Assembly: GCF_012489685.1 (NCBI RefSeq)
Contig: NC_080043.1
Span: 81,236,292-81,300,291, forward strand
DNA length: 64,000 nucleotides
Origin: Lotus japonicus
Taxonomy: Eukaryota > Streptophyta > Magnoliopsida > Fabales > Fabaceae
Reading direction: 5' to 3'
A program made the position numbers and the translations under genes. The notes under the pieces are model-generated. The model searched no databases. It had not been told where the DNA came from and saw only the letters and a program-made list of their open reading frames with translations. Within the stretch, counting starts at the first letter, position 1; each line of letters begins with the position of its first letter. This document shows, one piece after another, positions 44,586 to 56,933 of the stretch.

Positions 44586-47135
44586 TATTTGAGAAAATTT
44601 TGGCCTTCTGTTCCATCTTGGAACTCTTGTAAAATTGGCTCTATGTATGTGTAATAGAGAATGTTGTTTCTAAAAGTGTTCCTTTTTGTTGGAACTGGTG
44701 GGAATTTGATTGTAAGAAACAGTTTGAAGGTATGGCTAAAAGGGGTAACTTATCCAAAAAAAGAAGTATGGATGTATATCTTTCCTGTTGTAAAATTAAA
44801 GATGTATGTAGAAAATGCTGTGTTTATGAGAGGGGAAGTATATTACAAAGATCCCTTTGCTTGTTTGAGTAATGTGTTGAATCATTCATGATCTTTTTTA
44901 AATATTTTCAGTCAAATATTTGGTAAATACATGTGCATAAAGATGGTAATGTTTCATTCTGATAGAAACTTTGCTGGTTGAGGAAATCAGATTGGAAACT
45001 AACATAACATAAGCGTGGATGCTGTTTATTGATGATGACAAACAGAAGAAAATCCATCAAATATTTATTATTATTGTCTTCTTTCTCCTCTACTATTTAT
45101 CACATGATAAGAAACTCCATGACAGTCGACGGATATACCAAAGTGCATCTATGGAAATATCTTTTTACATTCCATTCTTTTTAGAAATTCTGAAGCCAAG
45201 TTTTTACGAGTAGCTTCTGAATTTTTAAATTAATTGTGATAGAAGAGAAGTTAATCTAAACATGCTAAGAGTTTACTAGTAATATCCTAAATTTTCTAGA
45301 TTTTTAAACGTGCACCACCACCTCCAATGCCATGTTCAGGAAGGTAAACTCGGTCCATCTCACCGCGGCAACCAAGGTAACATCGCTCTGCACAATCACA
45401 TTGAAGCCGGCCTCATTGTACCAAACCCAAACCACCTTTATGATGCAAACAAACTTGCCGCGCCAAGCAACCGTTCCTAAGCCAAGCTTCCTCGTCCCTC
45501 TTGATATCACCATTTGGTTTCTCTCCCCATCATTTATTCTTATTTTAATTAATATTTTACAATGATCATAAAAAGCTACAGAAAAATTTTCTGTGACTAA
45601 TTGGATTAGACCCATGTCAGGGATCTACATTAAGTCCCTAGTCTGAACTTTTAGCTATCCAGCCCTCTTCCTTGGAAGGATCCCAATAAATGAATAACTA
45701 TTGTATGTACATGTTTGGTTGCACCGGATTTTCAAATTCAGGGATGCATCAAAATTGAAACTGGCCATCCAAGGATACAGTAGTGTACTGCATTCAAATG
45801 ATGAAGGTTGAATCAAAAGTTACGATTATTATAGACGTTCAAACAAAGCATCTTAGTTGTAAAAAGGGTCACTTTAGAAGAAATTGGTTTGCTGCCAACC
45901 GTGGCCCAACATCATCAAAATGCTTTTTAAGCTGCTTGACGTGTATTGAGCCTATTGACAGCAAAAAAAGGCTACTTGTCGTGTGTATCATAACTCATAA
46001 GGTAGACTTTGATTTTAGGTTATTTTCCTAATTGTCCTTTAAAAAAGTTGATTACAAATACGACATAGATAATCTTTATAAATGGTAGAATAACTCTTAA
46101 CTTTAAGTTATATTTTAGGTTAAGTTAGACATCCCAAATTCTAAAATAGTATCAGCTCGTGGAGACTTTGTACATTTGGATCACCTACAAATATTCAATC
46201 TTGAGCGTGTATTCTAGTCTCATATTAGCTCTAGATATAGCATAGATAGTCTTTATAGAAGTAGAACAACACTTAACTCTTGAGCTATCAAATAATTTAT
46301 TTAGTAGTAATTAAGCTAAACCCCATAAAAATAAGGGCACAAGTTCAAATAAATAAATTAAAAAAACCTACTTTATGAAATTATAACCATATCTTCACCA
46401 TTTGTAGCAAACAACAAGAACTTTTTTTTTAAAAGAACAAGAACTTGATTAGACCGATGTACTATTGGGCAAAAATTATTGGCCTAAAAGTTTATAAATG
46501 TATGGTTTTTTTAAAAGAAGTGAAAAGTGTTTTCTGATGTGCTATTGGACAAAAAAATGGCCTAATACATTGCTTGGCCCAACAGTGATTAATCCTTCTG
46601 CCTAAAAAGTAGAGTTCGTTTTGTAGCCCATCAATGTGGAATGTTTGACAGGGACTGTTTAGGATCCCAAACTGTTTCACAAAAATACGATATGATCGGG
46701 TAGAATAGTTTATCTTTTTTTTTTTGAAATTGAATAGGTTTATAAATCAGATGTAATTAATATATAATATTTTCTAGGTATAATGAGTTTTAAATTTTAA
46801 TCCATTCACATTTTTTTTTCTCATCTATATCATTTCCACTTATTTTTCCTTTTTTATTCTGTCTTCTTTTCCTGTCATACTTTTGTGTCGGGTTGGTTAT
46901 GCTAAAATTAAAGTAAATTACTAATTCATAACCTAACTCAACTCTCAACGATCTTAGGTTGGGTTGGAACTCTCAACGATCTGCGTGAAAATTAATAGAA
47001 AATATAGATGTGAAAATAGAAAAAGAAGACATTATTTTTGCATTTCCGTTCATTTAAACATCTTTAATTTTAATAAAAAATAAATGAATAAGGTAAAAAA
47101 AACTAATGGGTTTGTTCTCGTTGGATTGACTTAAC
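44586..47135. other. Intergenic region after the subtilase
   Basis: The first 300 bp are likely 3' untranslated sequence. A higher-GC patch at 45305-45540 has open frames on both strands but no family features. At 46424-46435 a 12-bp insert sits between 11-bp repeats AACAAGAACTT. Otherwise nothing. Confidence 0.5.
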
Positions 47136-47902
47136 GGTCTGTTTGGTAGAAGTGAGAAAGGAAAGAGAGAGGTTGAAGAGAGAGATATAGAAGAGAGATG
47201 GGTAACCTACCCTCGTTTGGATGTGCAAAGAGTTTGTGAAGATAGATGAAAATTAGTGGGCCCTACTGCTTTTTTTTCCTCTTCTCTTTTTGCGAAGAAA
47301 CTCAAGTGATCGTTGTGAGTTTTTTCAACTTACCACAATTGCCCTTATTTTGTTTTATTCTTGCTCCAGGATTCACAACGTTTTATCAACTGTTCAAATT
47401 CTTATTGCTATTTTTTTGAAAGGTATGCATCGTTTGAATGCACTAATAAGAGATTAATTGAAAAATAAAAAATAAAACTAGCATATTAATATAATAAATA
47501 ATAATTTATTGATTACCGAATTGAAATATTAAATTAAATGATGAAATAAAATTCTGTTCTCGATGGCATAAATAACATTTTCTTAATTTACCTTTTATAA
47601 AAAATATTTATAAAAATATAATAGTAATTCAAAAATAATTTTCCACTCTAAAAATTATAAAATTTTGTAATTAGGATAAAAGTGTCATTTTACACAAAAT
47701 CAATCTTTTCTCTTTCCACTCTATATTCAACCAAACGAAAGGATAGAGAAGCCACATCATTCTTTCTCTTCTATCTCTCTTCTCTTTATATCGTACCAAA
47801 CAACCTATAAATCTACTCTATTTCTCACCTATTTCTCTCTACTCATCTTCTCTCTTCTCTACTCTCTCTACTCTATCTCTCTCTTCTCTACCAAACAAGG
47901 CC
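47136..47902. mobile_element. Tourist/Harbinger-like inverted-repeat element
   Basis: The left end GGTCTGTTTGGTAGAAG is the near inverse of the right end (CTTCTCTACCAAACAAGGCC). TAA occurs at or next to both borders. Purine-rich GAGAGA sequence on the left is mirrored by CTCTCT on the right. It is 767 bp and non-coding. Confidence 0.55.
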
Positions 47903-47929
47903 TAAGTCAGGGTGAGTTAGGTCTAAATT

Positions 47930-48254
47930 ATCTCATGTTTATTTTTTCTAGCACACCCCATACTTTACCGCGCTTTATTCAACTGACACCCATTTTGACA
48001 ATTTTAGTCAGGAGAGGGAAATACATATTATACACAAATGTTGTCTTCAGTATGCTAGTATCATTATGCCTTAATTCTTACGTTTGTCACTCCGGTAATT
48101 ATGTAGTTGATCACTTGGCCAAGAACTCTTCTAAATATCCAAATTGTGTTTGGATAGAAGAGGTTCTTCTAGAGTTTGATTAGTTGGTTCAGACTAAGGT
48201 AATAGCCACGACAGCTCTTTAATTGCTTCTTAATGAAAATTAGTTTAAAAAAAA
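47930..48254 (+). pseudogene. LINE 3' end (RNase H-like C-terminus and poly(A))
   Basis: The frame gives YVCHSGNYVVDHLAKNSSKY followed by W and a short tail, the H..GN.V.D.LAK motif that closes RVT_3 domains of plant LINEs. After the stop come about 70 bp and an A run (48245-48254). It is severely truncated. Confidence 0.65.
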
Positions 48255-48269
48255 AACTCATAGTATGGG

Positions 48270-48720
48270 AGCTTCCGTGAAGGGGATAATTGTATGGGTA
48301 GAAGCGGGCTTCTCTGTGATAGCTTGGACACTTGGATTCTCAGATGCATGAGTCATGGCGTCGGAGGCAACCCGTTCTTTGTAGAAGCCTTGACCTTCAT
48401 CTCATTTGGAACTATAGCCATCAGATAGATCTATACGAGGTGGGTTGTACTGTTTTGACGGAGGTACTGACGGATGACGAGCAATTGAGGCTCTATGAGC
48501 ATGGAGCGGTTCTGCTCGAGATCCAGGAGTTGTTGAAAAGGAATTGGAGGATTAGCTTGTCCATGAGCAATCAGGAGGGAAATTCATCAACTGATTGGCT
48601 TGCGAGACATGAAGCCATCTCCCCTTTTCCTGGGGTTAGAGAGGCCAGGTTGCTACCCCCTCCTCTATAAGCTTGAATACCTTCTCTTAAAGGATCGCCT
48701 TGTTTTCTTTTGTTGTTAAT
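48270..48720 (+). pseudogene. Second LINE remnant (RNase H-like domain)
   Basis: An open stretch (48332-48670) gives LLEIQELLKRNWRISLSMSN then QEGNSSTDWLARH, the final part of an RVT_3 domain in a different LINE lineage from the adjacent remnant. The upstream part is broken by stops. It follows the A tail of the first remnant closely, so one may have inserted beside the other. Confidence 0.6.
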
Positions 48721-50290
48721 TTTCGGATGCACAAAAATAAATTTTGTTTTTATTTTTCAGTTTTCAAGTCACATATTTTTCAGTTTTGAAAAACATGTCC
48801 CAGAAATTGTTATTTCCTTTTTTTTTATTTGGAAAACAAGTTTTAAAAATTTGTTTTTAAAAACAGTTTTAAATTCACAAAACTGAAAAGTGATGACAAA
48901 AGTTAAGCCTTTTTTAGGTCTTTTCACTTATCGGCCTTAAATGAACCCTAATAATGAAGCTCGTGTCTTATTGGATCGCGATAATAAATTCCTCCAGAGC
49001 CAAAACTTGTATATATAGCAACCCAATAATTGCATGAAAGCTGAACTAGTATTTAAGAGGCAGATTCATGAGATCTTCATTGCATCTTGTAATGGGGGGA
49101 ACCTATCTGGCCTCCAATATATTGGTATATTTTTGTATCAAAGTTGCAACTTGCAACACAGAAAAGGACAAAACGTCTTATTTTAATTGCAGGGGCATAT
49201 ACAGTATCGCGTGACCAGTAAAAGTTAGAAATGTCCCATTTCTACGCTTGTAAATATGATCAATGGTTTTCAGCTAATGGTAAATTTGAGTGCTGTACAT
49301 CAATCGCAAGATCGATGAGTTCAAAAGAGAATTTTAGTTTGATCAACTGAACCTACTGTTATGTGGCACGATAATGAGTTAAAAACTATCAATTTGATCA
49401 GCAACTTGTCCTAATGGTGGTGCAAAAGAGGATTAAACTATAAACTACTATAAAATAATATCAAGGAATTAATTTTGGATAACTAATCCGGTGATAACTA
49501 CAGAGACCATTGTGCGATCGTGTATATTTATGGGCTTCCTATATCATAGGTGAATTTAGTTTTTTATAAAGATTGTTTTTAGTTCACAATGAAAACCTAA
49601 TTTTTACGGTTCAAATTCGACTCTACAAAAGATAATTATTTCACTAATAACATTTAGCACGATTAGTAGATAGCTGAACTCTTTAAATATTAACTCATTA
49701 TTCGATCCGTATGCGGTGTGTGTAGAAAAAAAATTATAAGAGAGAAATACTCACTTACAGTGCGTTTGTTTCAACTTTTTCCTTTAAGTAATCACTTAAT
49801 GTGATCTTTGTATCTCGAAGGGATTAACCTTAGGAAAAAGCTCACATCAAGTTTCTTATGTCAAGTCATCAATTCCAAAAATGACAAATGAAATTTATTA
49901 AGACTTAATGGTTAAATTTTAAAAATATTGACACATATCACTACGTGATTGGAAAACTTAATGGAATAAATATAGAAAAAACTTGATATAAGTTTTATCT
50001 TTACACCTACCGACTATGGAGATGACAGATTCATCAGAAAACCAAAAAACATATAATTACTTATAACTTTCTAAGATATTATATCTCTCATTAATTTCAA
50101 CTCTTCAATTTTTCTTTTACCATTAAAAATTAAGAATTATATTAAGTTAATGGTATAATTGTTCAAAAAAAAGTTAATGGTATAATTAGTGAAATATAAT
50201 TAAAAAAATCACTCTTGAAATTACGTGACATATAAATACAAAAAAATCTCAAAATTAAATAGTGAAACTATGGTAGTAATATATTCCTGA
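48721..50290. other. Gene-free AT-rich stretch
   Basis: No gene. An 11-bp insert (50161-50171, GTTC plus A run) lies between perfect 16-bp repeats AGTTAATGGTATAATT. Confidence 0.55.
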
Positions 50291-50298
50291 CATCTGAG

Positions 50299-50948
50299 TA
50301 GGGGTGTTCATAACCGAACCAATCCAAACAAAACCGAAAAAACCAATCTAAAAAAACTGAAATTCAATCAAACCGAAAACCGAACGGATTAAAGTTTGAA
50401 AAAACCGAAATTATTTATTGGATCGGATCGGATTTCAGATTTGATTTTCAAAACCGAATCAATCCAATCCAAACCGAACATTCACAAATATATATACTTT
50501 TAGTTACACATATATCATATCATTTACACTTACATAGTACATATTTATTATTTATACTTTTATTATATGAGACATGTTTATTGATAAAATTACTTTTGAA
50601 TTTAAAAAGCTTCAAGTAATTAGTTAAACTATATACATGCATCAAAGTAAACAATTATGGTCATAATTTATAAATATATTGACTATGTTATAATTTATAA
50701 GTGTTGTATTGATGTCATAAATTATGTATCGTTATATTTATTATATATTTTAAAGATTTATACACCACAATTTCAAAGTATAAAAAAATGAAACAAAAAC
50801 CGAACAATCCAAACCGTTATAGATTGGATCGGATTGGTTCAGATTTAAATTTAGTAAAAAATTCATTGGATGATAAAATCATAAACCGATGAGATCGGAT
50901 GATTTTTGCTCTAAAAGCCGATCCAATCCAATTCGCGAACACCCTCTA
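50299..50948. mobile_element. hAT-type non-autonomous element
   Basis: The 8-bp CATCTGAG is identical on both sides (50291-50298, 50949-50956). Ends are TAGGGGTGTTCATAACC on the left and TTCGCGAACACCCTCTA on the right. Subterminal AACCGAA / TCGGATTGG motifs are dense at both ends. The interior is AT-rich with no transposase. Confidence 0.88.
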
Positions 50949-50956
50949 CATCTGAG

Positions 50957-52600
50957 ACGTACGAAATATTACATGATTCCTTCCTTTTTTAAATGAATCT
51001 CGTATAGATTTCTTGTTAAGCAACCATTTAAACCTTTCTCTTTTTATAACCCATTAATGATTAAATATAATTTATTTAAGCAACTAGCTAGGATTAGGAA
51101 TACCACCAAGCCGTATTCCCAAAACAATGCACTGGTAAATTCCGAACTTCATTCTTATAAGACTATGAGAAATGAAAATACAATTTGACTTTCTCTATTT
51201 ATTTTTTGTCTGCCTATTTTTTTTTAGAGAAAGTAAATAATGGAAAGAATTTCAATTGTATGGAATCATAGTTAGTAGCAAGCTAAACTAGATTTCTCAT
51301 ACCCAGTTTTGCGCGCACTTTCAATTTTGTCATTAATAGTTCACAAACATCATACATAACATATAGCAGTGTAAGTAATTTTTAGACACATCAATTTTGT
51401 GGCGGTTTTTGACTACTAGTACACTTTGTGACGGTTTAAAATTGTCACTAAAATATCCAATAGTGGACTTTATTGTTTTTATGTTCATCAATTTTTTTTG
51501 TTTTAATTTCATCCCCTATCTTAAGAGCATATATCAATAGACCCTCATCTAAGCAACTTCCTAAGCATCATTAACCACAACAAAAAGAATATTTATGATA
51601 AAAAACGAACTACTTGCTTATGTTTGGTACGTTCACTTACCTCACATGTAACTTGAATCTTTGGACTGTTGTGAATAATAATACAACGCTATGATTCAGT
51701 GTTGCACACATATGTCAGTTGAACAAATGAACGTTATCCTCCTCCTAGTTTCTTTCTATCTTATCTTTGATATTCTTACGACACCACAATCATTTGCGCG
51801 CAAGTGGAGTGAGCATGGGCCACATATATAGCAAGTTGGTTTTTTTAAGCCCATGGGTAACCCCATTTCCTTTATTCCGGCTTATGTACGGAAGACAGCT
51901 GATAGGTGGGCCCACAAGTGACGTGGGACCCTGATGTTTTGAATCAGGAGATCACAGCCGTTGAAATCTCAGTCAAAGGTCAGCAATGCAAGATAAAGTC
52001 AGCAGTGCTGTGAACATTTTGTTTGTCTGTCTTCGAGTAAGAGGATCGGAGCACCTGTTACATCCACTTGACCACTTGTTCATCAATGAATATGAATAAT
52101 GAAGAAGATGTCTTCTTGTTAATTTGTTGTTATAGTCTATTTAATGCACGAAATATAAAATGTGATGACATTTATACAATTTTTACAAAAACGAACGTGT
52201 ACACCGCGTGGCGTTTGTCCTTTTAATTTTTAATGTAAAATAAGAAAATTTCTAGCGAACCTTAAAATGTCCAAACTGTTGTTACCTTCTTTGAATTGAG
52301 TTACGTTAGGATTTGGTATAAGATAATCAGGCAATCAGCTGCACAGAATCAATCTGGTTTCCGGTTTCCTAAAAAATAGTTTGAGGACCAAGGATGGAAA
52401 TATCTTGAGTTCAACTTTCATGAGAACTTTAAACTACACTACCGCTAGCTAGGTTTTAAAAGTGTCAAAGTTGAGAAATTAAATGATATCGACATGTTAA
52501 TACTATCTTGTAGCCAAAACGTGTTTAGTTCAGATGTTGATGAGCTAAACTGTTGTTTAGTGTAAAGATAGTAGGAGTTTTGACAAGTATCTAGGGCTTC
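50957..52600. other. Gene-free stretch
   Basis: No coding region. The part 51870-52000 is less AT-rich with GGTGGGCCCAC and ACGTGGGACC, reminiscent of promoter elements, but no gene follows. Short GTGGCGGTTTTTGAC / GTGACGGTTTAAA stretches near 51400 resemble transposon subterminal repeats. Confidence 0.45.
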
Positions 52601-52639
52601 CAATAATATTAGAACTTAGATTTTTTATTTTATCAAGGA

Positions 52640-53060
52640 ACAGGATTTGAAGAAGCTCAAGTGTTAGGCGGGGAGGAGGCTCTAATCAAAGCGGTGCCAC
52701 AAGCTATTCCGTCTTACTTAATGTCATGCTTTACTTTACCGGATGGTCTTTATTCCTAAATTGAAGGGATGATATATTAGTAAATTTTTATGGAGTGATG
52801 ATGCTTCGTGTCGGGGCTTACATTGGATCTCATGAGATAATCTTTGTCGGTCAAAGTTTGATGGTGACTTGGGTTAGATTATAAGTCGTTCAAAACGGCT
52901 TTTGTGGCTAAGAATTGATGGTGCATCCAGAAGAATCATCACTCGCTTCTCGGTCAGGTATGTAAATCGGTGTATTTTCCTCATGGACACATGTTTGTTG
53001 CTAAGAAAGGATATCGCCAAGTTATTCTTGGTCTAACATTTACCTAACAAAAGTGGCTTT
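52640..53060 (+). pseudogene. LINE reverse-transcriptase C-terminal fragment
   Basis: The frame reads EALIKAVPQAIPSYLMSCFT, then, with stops and shifts, SKFLWSDD, LHWIS.DNLC and KFDGDLGL. This order is typical of the segment after the reverse transcriptase in plant LINE ORF2. It is a degraded fragment without ends. Confidence 0.7.
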
Positions 53061-53323
53061 TTGAGGAGGGAGAACGTCAAAAGATTGGTAATGGATCCTT
53101 CGTGAATGTATGGAAGGACAAATGAATCTGCAGGGTGTTCCTTTGATTTGTTGTGAGGAGCTTGTCGTTGACGTCCTGGGAGTGAATTTGGTGGCACACT
53201 TACTTTTAATTTCGTTTGCATGTTAGCATAAGGACCTTGTTAGTAATTAAATTGAACCGCAACAAAAATGACATTTACCGACAATTGTTCAGCAGCAATA
53301 ACTGTATTGTCATGTAATCAATT

Positions 53324-53799
53324 TGTAAATTTAAAACAATTTTAATTGATCGGGAAGCAACCAAACTACCCGGAAGATGGGGGTAGGAAGAAGGAGAGGG
53401 GCGCGGTGACGTTGGGCAGTTGAGGAAGGTCTCAGAAGGGGCTCCAATGCCAAAGTCAGAGATTGACCAAGAGTGAGTGAGCAAATGAGATATATATTGA
53501 TAAGTTACCTTCACAGGGGGGGGCAACCCCCCTTATATACATGTCTTGGCGCTAGGGTTAAGCCAAGTGACGTCATGCATGGCATGTGCCTTGACTCCTC
53601 CCAGCCGTTGGATCCTCTGCTATTCCTGCGGCGCCAGAGGGATCTTGCGGTCCAAGGTTTCTCGTGATGTAGGCCTATCTCCTAGCTCCCTAGGGTGGTT
53701 GAAGGAAGTCAACTCCTAGGTCATGGGGCCCACCGCTGTCCTTTGCTGGAATGTGGGGTCAATCCTAGCTGCTTTCCAAGTTCCCAAAACAGTAATAAT
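53324..53799 (-). repeat. Possible LTR fragment (Ty3-like), minus strand
   Basis: This GC-rich block contrasts with its surroundings. On the minus strand a GC-rich part leads to a TATA-like GTATATAAGG (near 53534), then to CACTCACTCTTGGTCAATC and CTCTGACTTTGGCATTGGAG, the U3-R-U5 style of some Ty3 LTRs. Clean termini and target repeats could not be fixed. Confidence 0.4.
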
Positions 53800-54625
53800 T
53801 AGAGATTAGCCTTTAACAAGTCACATATACCATCAATAAGTAAGCTCATGCTGCAAAAATATAATTAAGCACGGTCGTGGCCATGTTAGGCACGTATGAG
53901 GCTTCATAAAACCCTCGTGATCAACGTCTAAACAGTTCTAGAATGGTTACAAATAGAGTGGAAAGACTCATGGGTCTATTGCGCTTCATTCCAACACATT
54001 CAAGGCTTGATGGTTAATAATCATGTGATCGCTTACAAAACTTATGTGACTTTTTAAAAACACAGTGCCACTACATGGCATGACCAAAGCAGACACGATG
54101 GAGCACGACCAATGGAAATAAGCAATTAGAATGGATGAAATACAAGAGAGAGAAATGGAAATAAATTATTAAATTAAAAAACAATGTAAAGCAGTGGTCG
54201 TCGCTTTCGTCAACTAATTCAGTCGTGCTATTTGTTATTATTTTCCGTTTAAATAAGTCACATGACTTTATGTTTTAATTTGGACCGTACCATTCATGAT
54301 TATACCTAACGGTTGTGATTTATTCTTGTGTTCTCACGTATATAAAACATCATTCTCATGAGAGAGAGAGAGAGAGAAAATATGTGTACCATATGAGAAT
54401 GAAGCTCTTACATAAGAGTGAGATAAGTCATTAGATCTAATCATGAACGATCACGATTAAAACATGAAATCATGTGACTTTATAAAAAAGTTGCATGACA
54501 TTTTTAATTGATCATGAGACAATCACAAATAATTAAATTTTGTTAATCTTGACTGTTCATAATTATGTCTTATACTCATAATGACTCATCTCACTCTCAC
54601 GTAAAAACTTGATTCTAAATACATC

Positions 54626-54656
<31 letters not shown>

Positions 54657-54884
54657 ATAATCAAATTTGCTCTTAATTTCTAGTTCTTCCTCAAGTCAAT
54701 TTATTAATATAAAATTTATAAATAAATATATTTGAAGACCTCTTTCTATATTATACAATTGTAATATACTTAATTGCAAATACCATTTAATGACATTTGA
54801 AAAGTTTAACCCTCTTTTTCATAAAATATTTATTAGTATATTATGTTGTATTGTTAAATAATTAACTCAAGTGGTATGAGCTAT
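53800..54884. other. Gene-free AT-rich stretch
   Basis: Contains a GA microsatellite near 54360 and a TA tract near 54640; no gene. Confidence 0.55.
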
Positions 54885-54910
54885 CTTTTCCAATTGTAAC
54901 AAAAAAAAAA
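54885..54910 (+). mobile_element. 26-bp A-tailed micro-insertion
   Basis: TGGTATGAGCTAT is repeated at 54872-54884 and 54911-54923. The insert is CTTTTCCAATTGTAAC plus ten A. A sister insert lies at 56124-56147. Confidence 0.7.
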
Positions 54911-55638
54911 TGGTATGAGCTATAAGACATAATAAAGGGTGAAGGGGTCAGGGTGCAGGCACTGATGAATTAACTAATTTTTTAACAACTAATATTTGCC
55001 TATGAAAAAAAGTTTATTAAATAATTTTAACTCGTCATATATTTTTGAATAATTTTAATTTGGATCCTCAACATATGATTTATAATTATCATTTTAATTA
55101 ATTTTAACTAGTAAAAAATAAATTAAATGTTCGTCCAATAAATTGATAATTAATATTTAATACAGTTAATAATATAAAATGTCCATCAATAACTAATTCA
55201 TATTTTAATTAATAAAAAGCTCAAGTTAATGTGCACTATATGAATTTATTTATACTACTTTATTAAAATTATTAATATACACTATATTTATGTTCTTTTG
55301 TTAATATTAAAGTAATTTAAAATTTTAAATAACAATAATTTGTAATTAATAATTTTATAATAGGATAAAAATATTCATTTATAAAGGTTATGCTTTATAA
55401 AATTAATAAGGAAGATGATAATATTTTATACAATTTTTTAAAAAATTATTTAATAATTAATTTAATACTTTTATCAATGAAAGATTCAGGTCAATGAAAT
55501 AAAAAATGATTAAAAATACTTTTTTTTTGTTACAGATTAAAAATACTTTAAAATAATAATTAATATATTACTATTTTATAATAAGATAAAAAAATCATTC
55601 ATAAAGGTTATGCTTTATACAATTAACAAAAGGGAGAT

Positions 55639-55744
55639 TTTTTTTGGTACATATCATGAAAAGAAAAGAAAACTAAGGCCTCACTGAGGCAACTCCCATG
55701 GCATCAGCCAACAACAGAAAACTCATCCCCTCAAGAGGTTGATC
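55639..55744 (-). mobile_element. 106-bp retroposon-like insertion within the array
   Basis: AAAGGGAGAT is repeated at 55629-55638 and 55745-55754. The insert begins with a T run (poly(A) in minus orientation) and is less AT-rich than the array. Removing it restores a normal array unit. Confidence 0.7.
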
Positions 55745-56123
55745 AAAGGGAGATGACAATACTTTATAAATTTTTTAAAATAAAATGTAATTAATAATTA
55801 GTTTAATATTGTCATTAATGCAAGATTCAAGTCAATGAAATAAGATATTTATTTATATTAATAATTAATATATTACTATTTTTTCAGTAATAAGATAAGA
55901 ATAGTCATTAATAAAGGTCATGCTATACGCAATTAATAAAGGAGATGATAATACTTAATACAATTTTTACAATAAAAAGTAGTTAATAATCAATTTAATA
56001 TTGTCATTAATGCAAGATTCAAGTCAATGAAATAAAAAAACATATTTATAATTAATTATAAAATATAGTATTTTATAATAGGATAAAAATAGTCATTCAT
56101 AAAGATCATACTCTATACAATTA

Positions 56124-56147
56124 TTTTCCTCTTGTAACAAAAAAAAA
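56124..56147 (+). mobile_element. 24-bp A-tailed micro-insertion within the array
   Basis: ATACTCTATACAATTA is repeated exactly at 56108-56123 and 56148-56163. The insert is TTTTCCTCTTGTAAC plus nine A, almost the same as that at 54885. Confidence 0.72.
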
Positions 56148-56651
56148 ATACTCTATACAATTAATTAGGGAGATGATAATACTTCATACAATAAATACGA
56201 TAAAAAGTCATTAAAAATTAATTTAGTATTGTCATTAATGCAAAACTCAAGTTAGTAATAAATAATAATTTTATTTATATTAATTTGTAATATAATAATT
56301 AATATAGTAATTAATAATAATTTATGATAAAAATAGTCGTTAATAAAGGTTTTGTTTTCACAATTATTAAGGTGAAAAGTCCCCAATAAAAGTCAATTAG
56401 AATTTTAAAAGAGCATTAACTGATAGTTTTCCGATTAATGAGAAAAATAAATAAGGAGATATTACATATATTATAAAAAAATAAAATAAGGAAATAAATA
56501 ATACTCTTATCAAAATTAATTACATTTTTAAACTTAAAATATGTGATATTTTTTTTATTTTTCTCTTTTTTTCTTACTGTACTACAATTGTACTGTGTGG
56601 ACAAAAAAAGCCTGACACGTGTGTTTCTTGCTGGACATTGCAGGCTTCTCG

Positions 56652-56827
56652 TGAGTTATGGTATATACACACCTCTCCACTTTTTTCCATCTTCATTCTA
56701 TTTATTTCTCTCCTCTTTATCAATTAAATCACATATCACGTCTTTACTTTCTCTCTCCTTTCTTCCTATTTCTTTCTTCTTCCACTTCTTCACACCTCAA
56801 AAGTGAGGTGTGAAGATATAATTATCC
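56652..56827. mobile_element. Mutator-like MITE, copy 2 of the CACACCTC family, upstream of the ERF gene
   Basis: 9-bp flanks GGCTTCTCG (56643-56651) and GGCTTCTAG (56828-56836) match at 8 of 9. Ends carry GTATATACACACCTC and GAGGTGTGAAGATATA in inversion. It is 176 bp, pyrimidine-rich, like copy 1 at 10075. It ends about 105 bp before the TATA box of the ERF gene. Confidence 0.7.
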
Positions 56828-56933
56828 GGCTTCTAGTACCTAGTACCAGTAAACAAAAGGTTACCCCTCTAATTTCCTTCCCAAGTCAAAAAGCAAGGGC
56901 AAAACAGTAAAACCACCCCTCAACCATTTCCAC

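Larger units (their letters stand above)
55360..56390. repeat. AT-rich tandem array, about five units
   Basis: Units of roughly 160-200 bp share AATAGGATAAAAATAGTCAT, AAAGGTTATGCTTTATACAA, GGAGATGATAATACTT and TTAATATTGTCATTAATGCA. They start near 55360, 55575, 55890, 56078 and 56325. The second and fourth units carry extra inserts. No coding sequence is visible. Confidence 0.75.

Noticed and set aside
45304..45615. 103-codon minus-strand open frame in a GC-higher patch
   Set aside because: No family resemblance and comparable openness on the other strand; could be an old gene scrap but unsupported.
51870..52000. Promoter without a gene (GGTGGGCCCAC, ACGTGG motifs)
   Set aside because: No coding sequence follows within reach; the motifs are short and can occur by chance.
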